DNA of 64,000 nucleotides from Pedobacter ginsengisoli. GTDB lineage: Bacteria; Bacteroidota; Bacteroidia; Sphingobacteriales; Sphingobacteriaceae. The stretch covers positions 496,001 through 560,000 of the forward strand of contig NZ_JASSYX010000003.1 of NCBI RefSeq assembly GCF_030244015.1. Direction: 5' to 3'. The position numbers were made by a program, and so were the translations under genes. Shown here piece by piece: positions 55,552 through 64,000 of this stretch (positions within the stretch are counted from its first letter, which is position 1; each line of letters starts with the position of its first letter). A model generated the notes under the pieces. It searched no databases. It saw only the letters and a program-made list of their open reading frames with translations, and was not told the DNA's origin.

Positions 55552-58500
55552 TTAGATGCCGATTACCAAATTCAAACCGAATGATCTTGTAGAAGGAAAT
55601 TGTCCATACTCAAAACCTTTATTAATCTCTGCGCCGCTCAATGTTCCGAATTCCGGATCGAAGACAGGCCATTTTGTCACCGTGAACAAGTCTCTGCCAT
55701 ATACCCCGATAGTGGCACGCTGCAATCCAAGCCGGCTAGCGATTTTCGGCGTAAAAGTGTAATCAAGTCTCACTTCCCTCAGTTTTAGAAAGTCGGTTGA
55801 GTAGGTCGTTCCTTCGACATTATCACGTCCATAATGTGCTGTATAATAGGTCCAGGCATCCCGTCCTATTACGTCATTTGGACGAAACGTCCCATCCGAA
55901 TTTTTCTGTACGCCGTTGCCGATAATTCCATTGTAACGGCCGGGCAGCGTATTCACTGTTTTGCCTTGTTCGGCAAGTGCCGCAGCTGACAATGAGTAGG
56001 CTTCTGCACCATATTGGGCATCCAGCAGGAAATTCACAGATATTTGCTTGTATTTGAATGTATTGCCAATGCTGGCCTTCCATTGTGGGTTGGTATTTCC
56101 AATATACATCATGTCACTGGTGATCATCGGATAACCATTGGTGTCATAGATGATCTGTCCCTCCGGCGATCTCTGGTACGCCCGGCCATATAGATCACCC
56201 ATACTTCCGCCAACTTTTGCGATGATTGAACCCCTGCTCCCGGGACCATTCTGAAGTATTAGGCCCTCTTCAAGTTCTGAAGGGAGTTCCACGACATTAT
56301 TTTGGTTTGCTGCGAATGTTCCAAAGATGTTCCAGTTGAATCCGGTCTCGCTTTTAAATGGTGATCCGTTTAAGGCGACCTCTATACCGCTGTTGGTGAT
56401 CATACCTGCATTGACCACCGCTCTTCTCCTGCCTGATGAAGCATCAACGATGGTAGACAGTATTTGGTTCTTTGTGTTTCCCGAATAGTAGGTGATGTCT
56501 GCTCCAATCCTGTTGTTAAAAAAATGCAGGTCAGCCCCAAATTCATAACTAGTTGTAAATAGGGATTCTAAGTTTGGATTAGCCAGAGTAGTAGAATTTG
56601 CCGCCCCGCCAGGAAACTGAGGAAGATAGGTATAAGTATCAGATGTTAAATAAGCCTCGGTTCCGCCGCTTCCTACTCCAGAAACTGACGCCCGGAGTTT
56701 TGCATAGGAAATGGACTTAGGCAATTCAAAAAGTTCTGAAAGAATGATACTTCCGTTCAAAGATGGATAAAAGAACCCGGTTCTTCCGGTTCCTAGTGGA
56801 GAAGCGAGGGCACTGTTCCAATCCCATCGGGCTGTTGCGTCCAGAAACAGGAAGTCTTTATAGGCCCCTGTAAACAAGCCATAAAAGCTGTTCAAGGCGT
56901 ACTTACTCTTGTAGGGAATGGCCAGAATTAGCCCTGCAGCATTGGCATGCTTAAAGATGCCTGGATATGCTAGTGAATCTGATCTGAGGTCATCCCGAAT
57001 ATAACGGTTACTGGTCATGCTTCCGCCACCTGTTGCGCTTACGGTAAAATCCTGATTTAATTTTTTATTGTACCGCAACAGGAAATCACTTGTCACCTCT
57101 TGTGAAAAGATGTTTTGGGTACGGTACATTCCTTTATTAAACTTTTCCGTATCATATGGCCGCTGCTGAGAACGCTGGTCCTGTGCGAAATCAAGTGATG
57201 TTCTCAGCATTACGCTTAGCTCTTTTGTGAAATTGTAGGTTGCCTGAACATTGCCTGTAATCCCGTTCCGGTTAGATTTGTTCAGCATCTGATTGGCAAT
57301 CAAATATGGATTGTCAGGGAAAGAGCTAAATGGATAACTTTGTTTTATGTTTTCCTGGCCTGGTAACCAGTAATCTTTTAGCCAGTCGATATTGGCACTC
57401 GGTTCCCAGAAGAGGTACCAGTACATTATCGACTGGTTGTTATATCCTGTTGATGGTAAATTATCACTCCATTTATTGGTATAATTTACTTTAGCAGCAA
57501 TCTGAAGCTTGTCATTAACCTGTTGGCTTACTGAGAGCGCCACGGTATTCCGCTTATAACCCGTATTTGGAATGATCCACGAATTATTTACATTGGTCGC
57601 AGAAAAACGCGCTGTTGTTTTTTCACTCCCGCCATCTACGGTTACACTATTGGTAAACGTTTTCCCTGTCTCAAAGAAGCGTCTTGAATCGTTTACATAT
57701 GGAACCCATGGGGTTCTTACCGTTGCTTTCGTATGGGTAACCGGATCATATTGGTAATATTCCTGCCCGTTGAATTTTGGTCCCCATGCAGAACTTGTAC
57801 TTCTTGTACTTGATCCGTCTTCTGATGCATTGTAGGAATAATAGTTATCACCTTCTACACCCTGACCATATTCGTATTGAAGGTCGGGCCAGCGATTTAC
57901 ATTTTCTATCATAGAATTAGATGTAACGGTAACGCCTACCCCCTTTTGCTTATGTTTACCAGACTTGGTAGTGATAATTACGGCCCCATTTGCGCCACGC
58001 TGACCATAAAGGGCGGCAGCTCCCGGACCTTTAAGAACGGTTACATTTTCAATATCCTCTGGGTTGATGTCCCCAAGGCCGCTACCAAAATCTACCGGGG
58101 TCTCTTCTGCAAGGTAACCCGAACCGCCATATCCTGTAGCACGGCCGCTTCCCTGATTGATAATTACACCATCTACAACAATAAGCGCATCATTATTTCC
58201 GGTCAGATTATTCTCACCTCTAAGGATAATTTTATTAGATCCGCCGGGTCCTCCATTAGACCTTACCAGGTTCAGACCAGCAATTTTGCCGGATAGCGCA
58301 TCTGTCCAGTTATTGGACAACGCGCCGGTGAGCTGTTCGCCCTTTACTGTAGTGGTTGAATATCCTAATGCCCTCTCTTCACGTTTGATACCTAAAGCCG
58401 TTACCACTACTTCATTCAATTGATTATTTGCAGCATTCAGCCTGATGTTTACATTACTCTGATTGTTTGATGCCGTATGCTTTACAACTGCATAGCCCAC

Positions 58501-58806
58501 CATGTTAAAAGACAGCTCCGCTCCTTTCTCTGCGATAACTGTGAAGTTTCCATCGGCGTTGGTCACACCCAATACTCTACGCTCATTGTCTGTAACGGTA
58601 ACTCCGGGTAAAGGCTGATTGTCAGCTCCGTCTCTTACTGTCCCCTTCACGGTAACCCTTTCCTGAAAAGCAACGTTACCGAAGGCTGCAACTGGCGCGG
58701 CCTCAAGTATCTGGGGCGACTGCGTAAAGGCTAATGCACATGCAAAAAGCACGTACCCGGAGACCCTCTTCGCCCGCATGTAATTGGTAAAATTTTTTCT
58801 CATCAT
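55552..58806 (-). CDS. SusC/RagA family TonB-linked outer-membrane transporter
   Basis: 1084 residues; the start is the ATG at 58806 or the next codon at 58803. A signal peptide (about 1-37) is followed by a CarboxypepD-like domain (about 50-130, ending ELSFNMVGYAVVKH), the plug (about 133-285, ALGIKREERALGYSTTTVKGEQL to VLKGPGAAALYGQRGANGAVIITTKSGK) and a 22-strand barrel. It imports a solute across the outer membrane using TonB energy. It is cotranscribed with susD, and the genes downstream (GDPD, GlpT) suggest glycerophospho-compounds. Its 105-bp upstream gap carries TTTCGTTT motifs. Confidence 0.95.
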   Translation of the reverse strand: MMRKNFTNYMRAKRVSGYVLFACALAFTQSPQILEAAPVAAFGNVAFQERVTVKGTVRDGADNQPLPGVTVTDNERRVLGVTNADGNFTVIAEKGAELSFNMVGYAVVKHTASNNQSNVNIRLNAANNQLNEVVVTALGIKREERALGYSTTTVKGEQLTGALSNNWTDALSGKIAGLNLVRSNGGPGGSNKIILRGENNLTGNNDALIVVDGVIINQGSGRATGYGGSGYLAEETPVDFGSGLGDINPEDIENVTVLKGPGAAALYGQRGANGAVIITTKSGKHKQKGVGVTVTSNSMIENVNRWPDLQYEYGQGVEGDNYYSYNASEDGSSTRSTSSAWGPKFNGQEYYQYDPVTHTKATVRTPWVPYVNDSRRFFETGKTFTNSVTVDGGSEKTTARFSATNVNNSWIIPNTGYKRNTVALSVSQQVNDKLQIAAKVNYTNKWSDNLPSTGYNNQSIMYWYLFWEPSANIDWLKDYWLPGQENIKQSYPFSSFPDNPYLIANQMLNKSNRNGITGNVQATYNFTKELSVMLRTSLDFAQDQRSQQRPYDTEKFNKGMYRTQNIFSQEVTSDFLLRYNKKLNQDFTVSATGGGSMTSNRYIRDDLRSDSLAYPGIFKHANAAGLILAIPYKSKYALNSFYGLFTGAYKDFLFLDATARWDWNSALASPLGTGRTGFFYPSLNGSIILSELFELPKSISYAKLRASVSGVGSGGTEAYLTSDTYTYLPQFPGGAANSTTLANPNLESLFTTSYEFGADLHFFNNRIGADITYYSGNTKNQILSTIVDASSGRRRAVVNAGMITNSGIEVALNGSPFKSETGFNWNIFGTFAANQNNVVELPSELEEGLILQNGPGSRGSIIAKVGGSMGDLYGRAYQRSPEGQIIYDTNGYPMITSDMMYIGNTNPQWKASIGNTFKYKQISVNFLLDAQYGAEAYSLSAAALAEQGKTVNTLPGRYNGIIGNGVQKNSDGTFRPNDVIGRDAWTYYTAHYGRDNVEGTTYSTDFLKLREVRLDYTFTPKIASRLGLQRATIGVYGRDLFTVTKWPVFDPEFGTLSGAEINKGFEYGQFPSTRSFGLNLVIGI

Positions 58807-58832
58807 ACTATTTATTTATTTGGTTTTTTTGG

Positions 58833-58870
58833 TTCGTTCGCATTGCGGAATTTCGTTTCATTTCGATTTT
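58833..58870. promoter_or_regulatory. TTTCGTTT operator-like cluster upstream of susC
   Basis: Within 38 bp are GTTCGTTCG (58832-58840), TTTCGTTT (58851-58858) and ATTTCGATT (58860-58868). The 8-mer TTTCGTTT also occurs at 60528 and 60570, and inverted at 60596, in the glpD-regulator gap. A candidate -7 element (GATATTTG on minus, 58881-58888, one mismatch) lies just upstream, so a bound protein would block transcription of susC. Confidence 0.5.
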
Positions 58871-58911
58871 ATTTTTTCCGCAAATATCCAGTTTGCAGTA
58901 TTAAGCTATTG

Positions 58912-60528
58912 TTATGTCTCCGTTAAATTGATCTTCATTGAATAATGTCGGATCTCATCATCGTTGCCTAACAACAGGTATTGCTTTACCAGATCTGTAA
59001 AACTGCTGATCTGTGCCTCAATCCACTGGCCATCCCTGCCCAGCTCGTTTGCCATTATAACGGCAACTGCCGGAGCCACTTTTAAGGCAGCTCTTGCATC
59101 GAGAAAGAGGAGGCGCATTCTCCTGGAGATCACATCTTCAACATTCCGGGCCATTTCATTTCTCACCATCCAGACTACTTCAGCCTTTACATAATTATAT
59201 TCCGGGTGGACCGGGATTCTTAATTCCGGCTCTGCCTTCATTAAATCTTGAATACCTGCGGCATCAGCCCCATACAGGGCCAGCGGTCCGGTTTGCATTT
59301 CCGGGGTATAACCATGGATTTTAACGTCCGCCGTGATACATTTTTCCTTTTTCAGCTTACCCAGCGCTATGGCCTGGTCAACCACATCCATAGCCATTTT
59401 TCTGTAGGTAGTCCATTTACCACCTGTTATGGTAATCAGGCCGGACTGACTAATGATCAGCTTATGGCTTCTCGAAATTTCCTTAGTGCTGTTGGTGTCT
59501 TTTTGCGGAGCAGCCAGCGGCCTTAACCCGGCAAAGGCTGAAAGCACATCCGCCCTGGTTGGTTTTCTCACCAGATAATTCCCGGCGGTCTCCAATATAA
59601 ATTCAATCTCATTTTCCAGCGGCCGGGGCTCCAGGCTATGCTCATCCAGGGGCGTATCCGTAGTTCCCACAAGCACCTTTCCATGCCATGGGGCCGCAAA
59701 CAGCACACGCCCGTCTGAAGTCTTTGGAATCATCAGTGCACTATCACCCTGCAGAAAAGACTGGTCGAGTACAATATGGGCACCCTGGCTTGGCCTTACA
59801 ATTGGCCTGCTCGCGGGCGTATCCATTTTCAGTATGTCATCCACAAATACACCCGTTGCATTTACAATGACTTCTGCCTGCAGCTGATAGGCTTCGCCGC
59901 TTTCCATATCAACGACATCCACCCCGTCAACCCCTCCGTTTTTTTTGGTCAGACCGGTTACTTTCATATAATTTAACAGGACACCACCATACTCCGACGC
60001 AGTCTGTGCAAGATTTAAAGCAAGGCGAGCGTCATCAAACTGGCCGTCACTATAACTTATCCCACCCCTCAGGGCTCGTCGTTTCAAGCCTGGGATTGCA
60101 CCTAAAACTTTATCTGCGGAAAGCAGGGAAGAACTCTTAAATCCACTTTTCCCGGCCAGGAGATCATATAGTTTTAAGCCGATTAAATATTTAATTTTTG
60201 AAAACCAGGAATAGCATGGAATAATGAATTCCTGGTCCTTTACCAGGTGCGGCGCATTTTTCAACAACAAACCACGTTCATGAAGTGCTTCATAAACCAA
60301 TGCAACATCACCCTGGGCCAGATACCTTACGCCGCCATGCACAAGTTTTGTGCTTCTGCTCGAAGTGCCTTTAGCAAAGTCGGATTGCTCCAGCAGAAGC
60401 GTTTTGTACCCCCGTGAAGCAGCATCTACCGCAGTACCCAAACCTGTAGCACCGCCGCCGATAATAATTACATCCCATTTAGCCTGTTCCTTTACCCTTG
60501 CTATAAATATATCCCTGTCAAATAACAT
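58912..60528 (-). CDS. glpD: Glycerol-3-phosphate dehydrogenase (FAD, aerobic)
   Basis: 538 residues from the ATG at 60528 (MLFDRDIFIARVKEQ). A TTG five codons upstream is less likely. The FAD-binding motif is VIIIGGGATGLGTAVDAASRG, followed by SRSTKLVHGGVRYL, with a C-terminal DAO_C helical domain (AEVVWMVRNEMARNVEDVISRRMRL). It oxidises glycerol-3-phosphate to DHAP at the inner face of the cytoplasmic membrane and passes electrons to quinone. It heads the minus-strand locus, with susC 105 bp downstream and the GlpR-type regulator divergent upstream. Confidence 0.95.
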   Translation of the reverse strand: MLFDRDIFIARVKEQAKWDVIIIGGGATGLGTAVDAASRGYKTLLLEQSDFAKGTSSRSTKLVHGGVRYLAQGDVALVYEALHERGLLLKNAPHLVKDQEFIIPCYSWFSKIKYLIGLKLYDLLAGKSGFKSSSLLSADKVLGAIPGLKRRALRGGISYSDGQFDDARLALNLAQTASEYGGVLLNYMKVTGLTKKNGGVDGVDVVDMESGEAYQLQAEVIVNATGVFVDDILKMDTPASRPIVRPSQGAHIVLDQSFLQGDSALMIPKTSDGRVLFAAPWHGKVLVGTTDTPLDEHSLEPRPLENEIEFILETAGNYLVRKPTRADVLSAFAGLRPLAAPQKDTNSTKEISRSHKLIISQSGLITITGGKWTTYRKMAMDVVDQAIALGKLKKEKCITADVKIHGYTPEMQTGPLALYGADAAGIQDLMKAEPELRIPVHPEYNYVKAEVVWMVRNEMARNVEDVISRRMRLLFLDARAALKVAPAVAVIMANELGRDGQWIEAQISSFTDLVKQYLLLGNDDEIRHYSMKINLTET

Positions 60529-60603
60529 TTCGTTTGTTTTCAATCCAACCTATGTATAATTTCATAAACTTTCGTTTATAATCAAATAAACAACAAAACG
60601 AAA
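60528..60603. promoter_or_regulatory. GlpR-type operator candidates at glpD
   Basis: TTTCGTTT occurs at 60528-60535, overlapping the glpD start codon, and at 60570-60577. The inverse AAACGAAA at 60596-60603 forms with the second copy a 34-bp palindrome with an 18-bp spacer. The palindrome sits at and just downstream of the predicted transcription start of glpD, the expected place for a DeoR-family repressor. Confidence 0.55.
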
Positions 60604-60604
60604 C

Positions 60605-60634
60605 TAAACATAATTTTTATATAATAAAAACAAA
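60605..60634 (-). promoter_or_regulatory. Promoter of glpD
   Basis: On the minus strand TTTG-N18-TATGTTTA: the -33 box is exact and the -7 box has one mismatch to TAnnTTTG. The predicted start site falls within the AAACGAAA operator half-site. Confidence 0.6.
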
Positions 60635-60729
60635 ATGCTGAATAATTTTTAGGCGGGCAATTTTAATCTTAAACCTACTACCTTCGTTAAAATATTTACT
60701 ATATTACTACCTGCAAATATTTAAGTTAA

Positions 60730-61494
60730 ATGATCAGTATAGCCGAAAGACATCAATATATTTTAAATAAAATCCAGGTAAACGGATCACTGGACGTTCA
60801 GGGGTTATGTAAGGAATTAGATGTTTCATCTGTTACAATCCGTAAGGATCTGAAACTTCTCGAAGACAAAAATCTGCTATACAGAACTCATGGTGGCGCA
60901 ACCCTCAACAATCCTTATACTGTCGACCGTCCAGTGAATGAAAAAGAACACCTTCAGTCCGATGAGAAGATGAGGATCGGTGCTTTAGGAGCAGAACTGA
61001 TAGAAGACAACGATTCAGTCATTATAGCATCAGGGACTACTGTTCTTGCGCTGGCGAGATGCATCAGGCCCAAAGGGAACCTAACCGTGATCACCTCCGC
61101 GCTCAACGTCGCGCTGGAACTCGTACACAACACCAATATCGAAGTGATACAACTTGGGGGATTGCTAAGAAGAAGCTCTTCATCGGTTACAGGCCCATAC
61201 TCCGATAATGTTTTAAGCAGCGTTTTTTGCAGCAAGCTCTTTCTGGGTGTGGACGGAATCGACCTTGAATTTGGGCTAACCACAACAAATGCATTTGAAG
61301 CGCATCTAAACAGGCAAATGATCGCTTCTTCTCAAAAGATAATTGTGCTCGCTGATTCGACGAAGTTTGGCAAACGGGGGTTTGGCAAAATCTGTGGCAT
61401 TGAGGAAGTTGACCATATCATCACCGACCAGGGTGTATCTGACCATACCATTAAAACACTGGAAAGCCTTGGGATTAAAATTTCTATAATTTAG
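60730..61494 (+). CDS. DeoR/GlpR family transcriptional regulator
   Basis: 254 residues. The N-terminal DeoR helix-turn-helix (IAERHQYILNKIQVNGSLDVQGLCKELDVSSVTIRKDLKLLEDKNLLYRTHGGA) is followed by the DeoRC sensor domain, a phosphosugar-isomerase-like fold with ASGTTVLALAR, LFLGVDGIDLEFGLTT and KIIVLADSTKFGKRGF. DeoR-family sensors bind phosphorylated metabolites; GlpR responds to glycerol-3-phosphate. Its divergent position to glpD makes it the likely local repressor. Confidence 0.88.
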   Translation: MISIAERHQYILNKIQVNGSLDVQGLCKELDVSSVTIRKDLKLLEDKNLLYRTHGGATLNNPYTVDRPVNEKEHLQSDEKMRIGALGAELIEDNDSVIIASGTTVLALARCIRPKGNLTVITSALNVALELVHNTNIEVIQLGGLLRRSSSSVTGPYSDNVLSSVFCSKLFLGVDGIDLEFGLTTTNAFEAHLNRQMIASSQKIIVLADSTKFGKRGFGKICGIEEVDHIITDQGVSDHTIKTLESLGIKISII

Positions 61495-61504
61495 GCTGCA
61501 CCTT

Positions 61505-62959
61505 TTACCATCGCCACTCACCGGCGATTTTTAGTGGAACTTCCAGGTTGTTTTCCTGCAAAAAGGTTTTTAACGTTGCCTCATTTTGCCTGCTGACGGG
61601 AAGTGACGGAGCAGTTGCTAAAGCATAAGCAAGCATTGTACCGTATCTGACCGTATTCTTTAAACCCAGCTCATCAACCAATTTAAAAACATCACCATCG
61701 GAATGATAATAGGGAGCCGAATTGTTCGGGAGCTGGCCCCCGGTTCCACCTCCTATCGGGATACCCTGGAGCATGAATGGCTGGTGATCACTATGCATCC
61801 ATGCGCCGGAGAAAAAGATATTTTTAAATCCTGTATCCAGTTTACTGATCTGACTGCCCCAGCTCATGAATAAATCTTTCATCTCTTTCCTGCTGGCAGA
61901 GAATCCCTTAGGATCATTGGTCATATCATAATTCAGCATGAATTTCACCTGATCCAAAACCGCGGTATGTTTTGCAGCGTTTACATAGGCTTTTGAACCT
62001 AGCAAACCCTGCTCTTCGCCCATAAACAATACAAACTCAATATTGCGTTTAACAGGCAGATTAAGCACTTTAAGGGTTCGTGCCATATCGATCACCGCAA
62101 AAGCACCTATCCCATTATCTATCGCTCCTGTGGCCAGATCCCAGCTGTCAAGGTGACCACCGACTACAATTTTTTCCTGCGGAATAGCGCTTCCTCTCAG
62201 TGTAGCAATTACATTCCGGGCTTTGATCAACCCTGAGAAATTGGTCATATTCAGGCGTGCGAACTGTTTCTGTTCTTTCAGTTTCTCTTTTATCCGCATC
62301 CCATTTTCCAAACCTATACATACCGCAGGGATCTGGATCAGCTTTCCGGTTACAGAAGCTGTCCCTGTAAGCAGCACCCCGCTTTTTACAGTATTGATGA
62401 TGATGATACCGACAGCACCATATTTTGTAGCTATTGCGGCCTTTTCAGAGCGGTGGAGCAACTGCGTTCCTTCCGGCGAACCAGGGAGTATCCCCAGGTA
62501 TACCAGCGCTATTTTCCCTTTTACCTTTCCGGAATCGCTCACATAATCTGCTTCGAGCCCGTTGCCAAGATCAGCCAGTTCAGCAGTGATGTCGGCCTTA
62601 ACCGGTGAATGCGCGAGCGTTACAGAAGTTATTTTATTCAGTGCATTCTCTGCGTCACCCACATACGTCTCGTTAGTCAGCCGGCTCCAGCTTTCCACTT
62701 CGAAAGGCTGGTATCTTACCTCATAACCATAGGACTTCAATAGTTTAAAAGCGTATTCTTCGGCCTTCGCCCCATGATCAGAACCAGTCAGCCGGTGACC
62801 GATATTTTCTGTTGCAAACTTTAAATTGGCATAAGCTTTTGAACTTTCCAGCACCTCCGTACTGATTTTACGAAAGGCTTCATTAAAGTCATCCTGCGCA
62901 GAGGCATTAATGCCGGCAAACAGCAACAATAAGATGCCGGCTGAAAAGAGAGATTTCAT
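61505..62959 (-). CDS. Exported M28 family metallopeptidase
   Basis: 484 residues, with a signal peptide (1-21, ending NASA). A PA-like inserted domain (about 115-240) lies before the catalytic domain. The di-zinc ligands are in GGHLDSWDLATGAIDNG (His269, Asp281), MGEEQGLLGSKAY (Glu pair 315-316), LNYDMTNDP (Asp345) and MHSDHQP (His392). The family removes amino acids from peptides (carboxypeptidase Q- or aminopeptidase-like). It converges on the regulator gene with a 10-bp gap and follows the prenyl synthase gene by 6 bp. Confidence 0.92.
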   Translation of the reverse strand: MKSLFSAGILLLLFAGINASAQDDFNEAFRKISTEVLESSKAYANLKFATENIGHRLTGSDHGAKAEEYAFKLLKSYGYEVRYQPFEVESWSRLTNETYVGDAENALNKITSVTLAHSPVKADITAELADLGNGLEADYVSDSGKVKGKIALVYLGILPGSPEGTQLLHRSEKAAIATKYGAVGIIIINTVKSGVLLTGTASVTGKLIQIPAVCIGLENGMRIKEKLKEQKQFARLNMTNFSGLIKARNVIATLRGSAIPQEKIVVGGHLDSWDLATGAIDNGIGAFAVIDMARTLKVLNLPVKRNIEFVLFMGEEQGLLGSKAYVNAAKHTAVLDQVKFMLNYDMTNDPKGFSASRKEMKDLFMSWGSQISKLDTGFKNIFFSGAWMHSDHQPFMLQGIPIGGGTGGQLPNNSAPYYHSDGDVFKLVDELGLKNTVRYGTMLAYALATAPSLPVSRQNEATLKTFLQENNLEVPLKIAGEWRW

Positions 62960-62965
62960 AGCTGC

Positions 62966-63937
62966 TTATTTTTTTCGTTCTGTAGTATAGCGGACCAGCT
63001 GTTCCAAACCGGTTCTTGCATCACTAGCTTCAAAGCTGTAAAGGATATCAAAGGCTTCCTGCTGATATTGCTGCATTTTTTGATTGGCGTAATGTACTCC
63101 CTCTCTGGCATTCACAAAATCTATGATCTCCTGAATTTTTGCCGGCTCGTCCTGATGGTTCTTCACCAGGCTGATGATGCGCTTTTTCTCAGCTTTATCA
63201 GCGTTGTTCAATGCGTAGATCAGCGGCAGCGTAACTTTCTTTTCCTTGATATCAATACCCAAAGGCTTCCCTACATCATCAGTACCAAAATCAAACGTAT
63301 CGTCCTTGATCTGAAAAGCAATACCAACTTTTTCACCGAACATCCGCATTTTCTCAATTGTTTCATCATCGGCACCAGCCGAGGCTGCTCCGCAGGCACA
63401 GCATGACGCTATCAATGAAGCAGTTTTCTGACGGATCACATCGAAGTACAGCTCCTCACTAATGTCCATTCGCCTGACTTTTTCAATTTGCAGCAATTCG
63501 CCCTCACTCATCTGTTTTACAGCCTCAGACACGATCTGCAGCAACCTGAATTCGCCGTTATTAACGGACAACAAAAGACCTTTTGCCAGCAAATAATCAC
63601 CTACAAGAACCGCAATCTTGTTTTTCCACAACGCATTTATAGAAAAGAAACCCCTTCTTTCATAAGCATTGTCGACTACATCATCATGTACCAGAGTAGC
63701 GGTATGCAACAGTTCGACCAGGGCCGCACCTCTGTGCGTGGATTCAATTATTCCACCGCATAACTTCGCAGCAAAAAAAACAAACATAGGTCTGATCTGC
63801 TTACCCTTCCTCTTTACGATATAATGGGTGATCCTGTTCAGCAATGGGGCATCACTATGCATAGAGTCTTTGAATTTCGCTTCAAAGGCATCAATATCTG
63901 CGGCTATTGGTAATTTTATCTGATTTATTCCCGGCAT
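62966..63937 (-). CDS. Polyprenyl diphosphate synthase
   Basis: 323 residues with the two Asp-rich motifs of trans-prenyl synthases: LVHDDVVDNAYERRG (DDxxD at 85-89) and FQIKDDTFDF, plus GKQIRPMFVFFAAKL. It elongates FPP with IPP units, probably to the octaprenyl-type chain used for menaquinone. It is cotranscribed with the M28 peptidase gene (6-bp gap). Confidence 0.92.
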   Translation of the reverse strand: MPGINQIKLPIAADIDAFEAKFKDSMHSDAPLLNRITHYIVKRKGKQIRPMFVFFAAKLCGGIIESTHRGAALVELLHTATLVHDDVVDNAYERRGFFSINALWKNKIAVLVGDYLLAKGLLLSVNNGEFRLLQIVSEAVKQMSEGELLQIEKVRRMDISEELYFDVIRQKTASLIASCCACGAASAGADDETIEKMRMFGEKVGIAFQIKDDTFDFGTDDVGKPLGIDIKEKKVTLPLIYALNNADKAEKKRIISLVKNHQDEPAKIQEIIDFVNAREGVHYANQKMQQYQQEAFDILYSFEASDARTGLEQLVRYTTERKK

Positions 63938-63957
63938 TCAGGTTAAAAATATGTGTG

Positions 63958-63965
63958 CAAACATA
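63958..63965 (-). promoter_or_regulatory. -7 promoter element of the prenyl synthase gene
   Basis: TATGTTTG on the minus strand, exact for TAnnTTTG, ending 20 bp before the start codon. The -33 box is not obvious. The remaining bases to 64000 hold nothing else recognisable. Confidence 0.45.
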
Positions 63966-64000
63966 AATTAAATTTCTCAGATTTTCATCGCTTTAGAAGG

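Noticed and set aside
60529-60543. TTG start five codons upstream for glpD
   Set aside because: The ATG at 60528 is close to the conserved N-terminus and a rarer start codon is not needed.
1-64000. CRISPR arrays, insertion sequences, phage genes, toxin-antitoxin pairs or defence genes
   Set aside because: No regularly spaced repeats, transposase, integrase or known defence motifs were seen on either strand.

Overview
The window is a chromosomal segment of a Bacteroidota bacterium, most likely Sphingobacteriaceae (Pedobacter-like). Support for this: a SusC/SusD pair with DUF5689 lipoprotein, a DUF2723 protein, a VF530 protein, start sites without Shine-Dalgarno sequences, and promoters of the Bacteroidota form TTTG-N18-20-TAnnTTTG. 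No phage, insertion sequence or CRISPR array is visible. The only RNA gene found is one tRNA-Gln(TTG).

Layout. 1-3.5 kb: end of an M42 peptidase, a HerA/DUF853 ATPase and a sugar-nucleotidyltransferase-like gene. 3.5-7.5 kb: dnaK, an RNA-type methyltransferase and a 2'-5' RNA ligase-like protein. 7.5-22.5 kb: an unbroken minus-strand S10-spc-alpha cluster of 29 genes (rplC to rplQ, including secY, map, infA, rpmJ and rpoA). 22.7-24.6 kb: a TauE/SafE exporter, a DUF1634 membrane protein and a coiled-coil membrane protein. These separate rplC from rpsJ-fusA-rpsG-rpsL at 24.7-28.1 kb. 28.2-32.3 kb: VF530 protein, a DUF2027-like protein without an Smr domain, an M1 peptidase, an exported CarboxypepD-like protein and an ArsC/YffB-like protein. 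32.4-40.7 kb: a signalling island with a LytS-type kinase plus LytTR regulator, a CHASE3-GAF hybrid kinase with three receiver domains, a CheR methyltransferase and a REC-kinase-REC hybrid. 40.6-43.1 kb: tRNA-Gln, prs, rplY/ctc and pth. 43.6-46.6 kb: DUF2723 protein, with related palindromic repeats on both sides. 46.9-47.8 kb: accA. 48.0-61.5 kb: a glycerophosphodiester / glycerol-3-phosphate locus. 61.5-64 kb: an M28 peptidase and a polyprenyl diphosphate synthase.

The most interesting unit is the 48-61.5 kb locus. Its genes would form a complete outer-membrane-to-cytoplasm route. SusC/SusD and a DUF5689 lipoprotein sit at the surface. An exported SGNH esterase, a Tat-type metallophosphoesterase and a GDPD lipoprotein process the substrate. 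GlpT imports glycerol-3-phosphate and GlpD oxidises it to DHAP. A divergent DeoR/GlpR-type regulator is next to glpD. An 8-bp motif, TTTCGTTT, recurs in both control regions (upstream of glpD and upstream of susC), which suggests that one repressor governs both. I read this as a phospholipid-headgroup utilisation locus built on a SusCD importer. The assignment is inference from gene content.

Other regulatory signals of note are a canonical intrinsic terminator inside the alpha operon between rpsD and rpoA, a strong hairpin between rpmD and rplO, TGACAG repeats upstream of dnaK, a 21-bp-spaced direct repeat upstream of the LytS/LytTR pair, and very short leaders for several genes.
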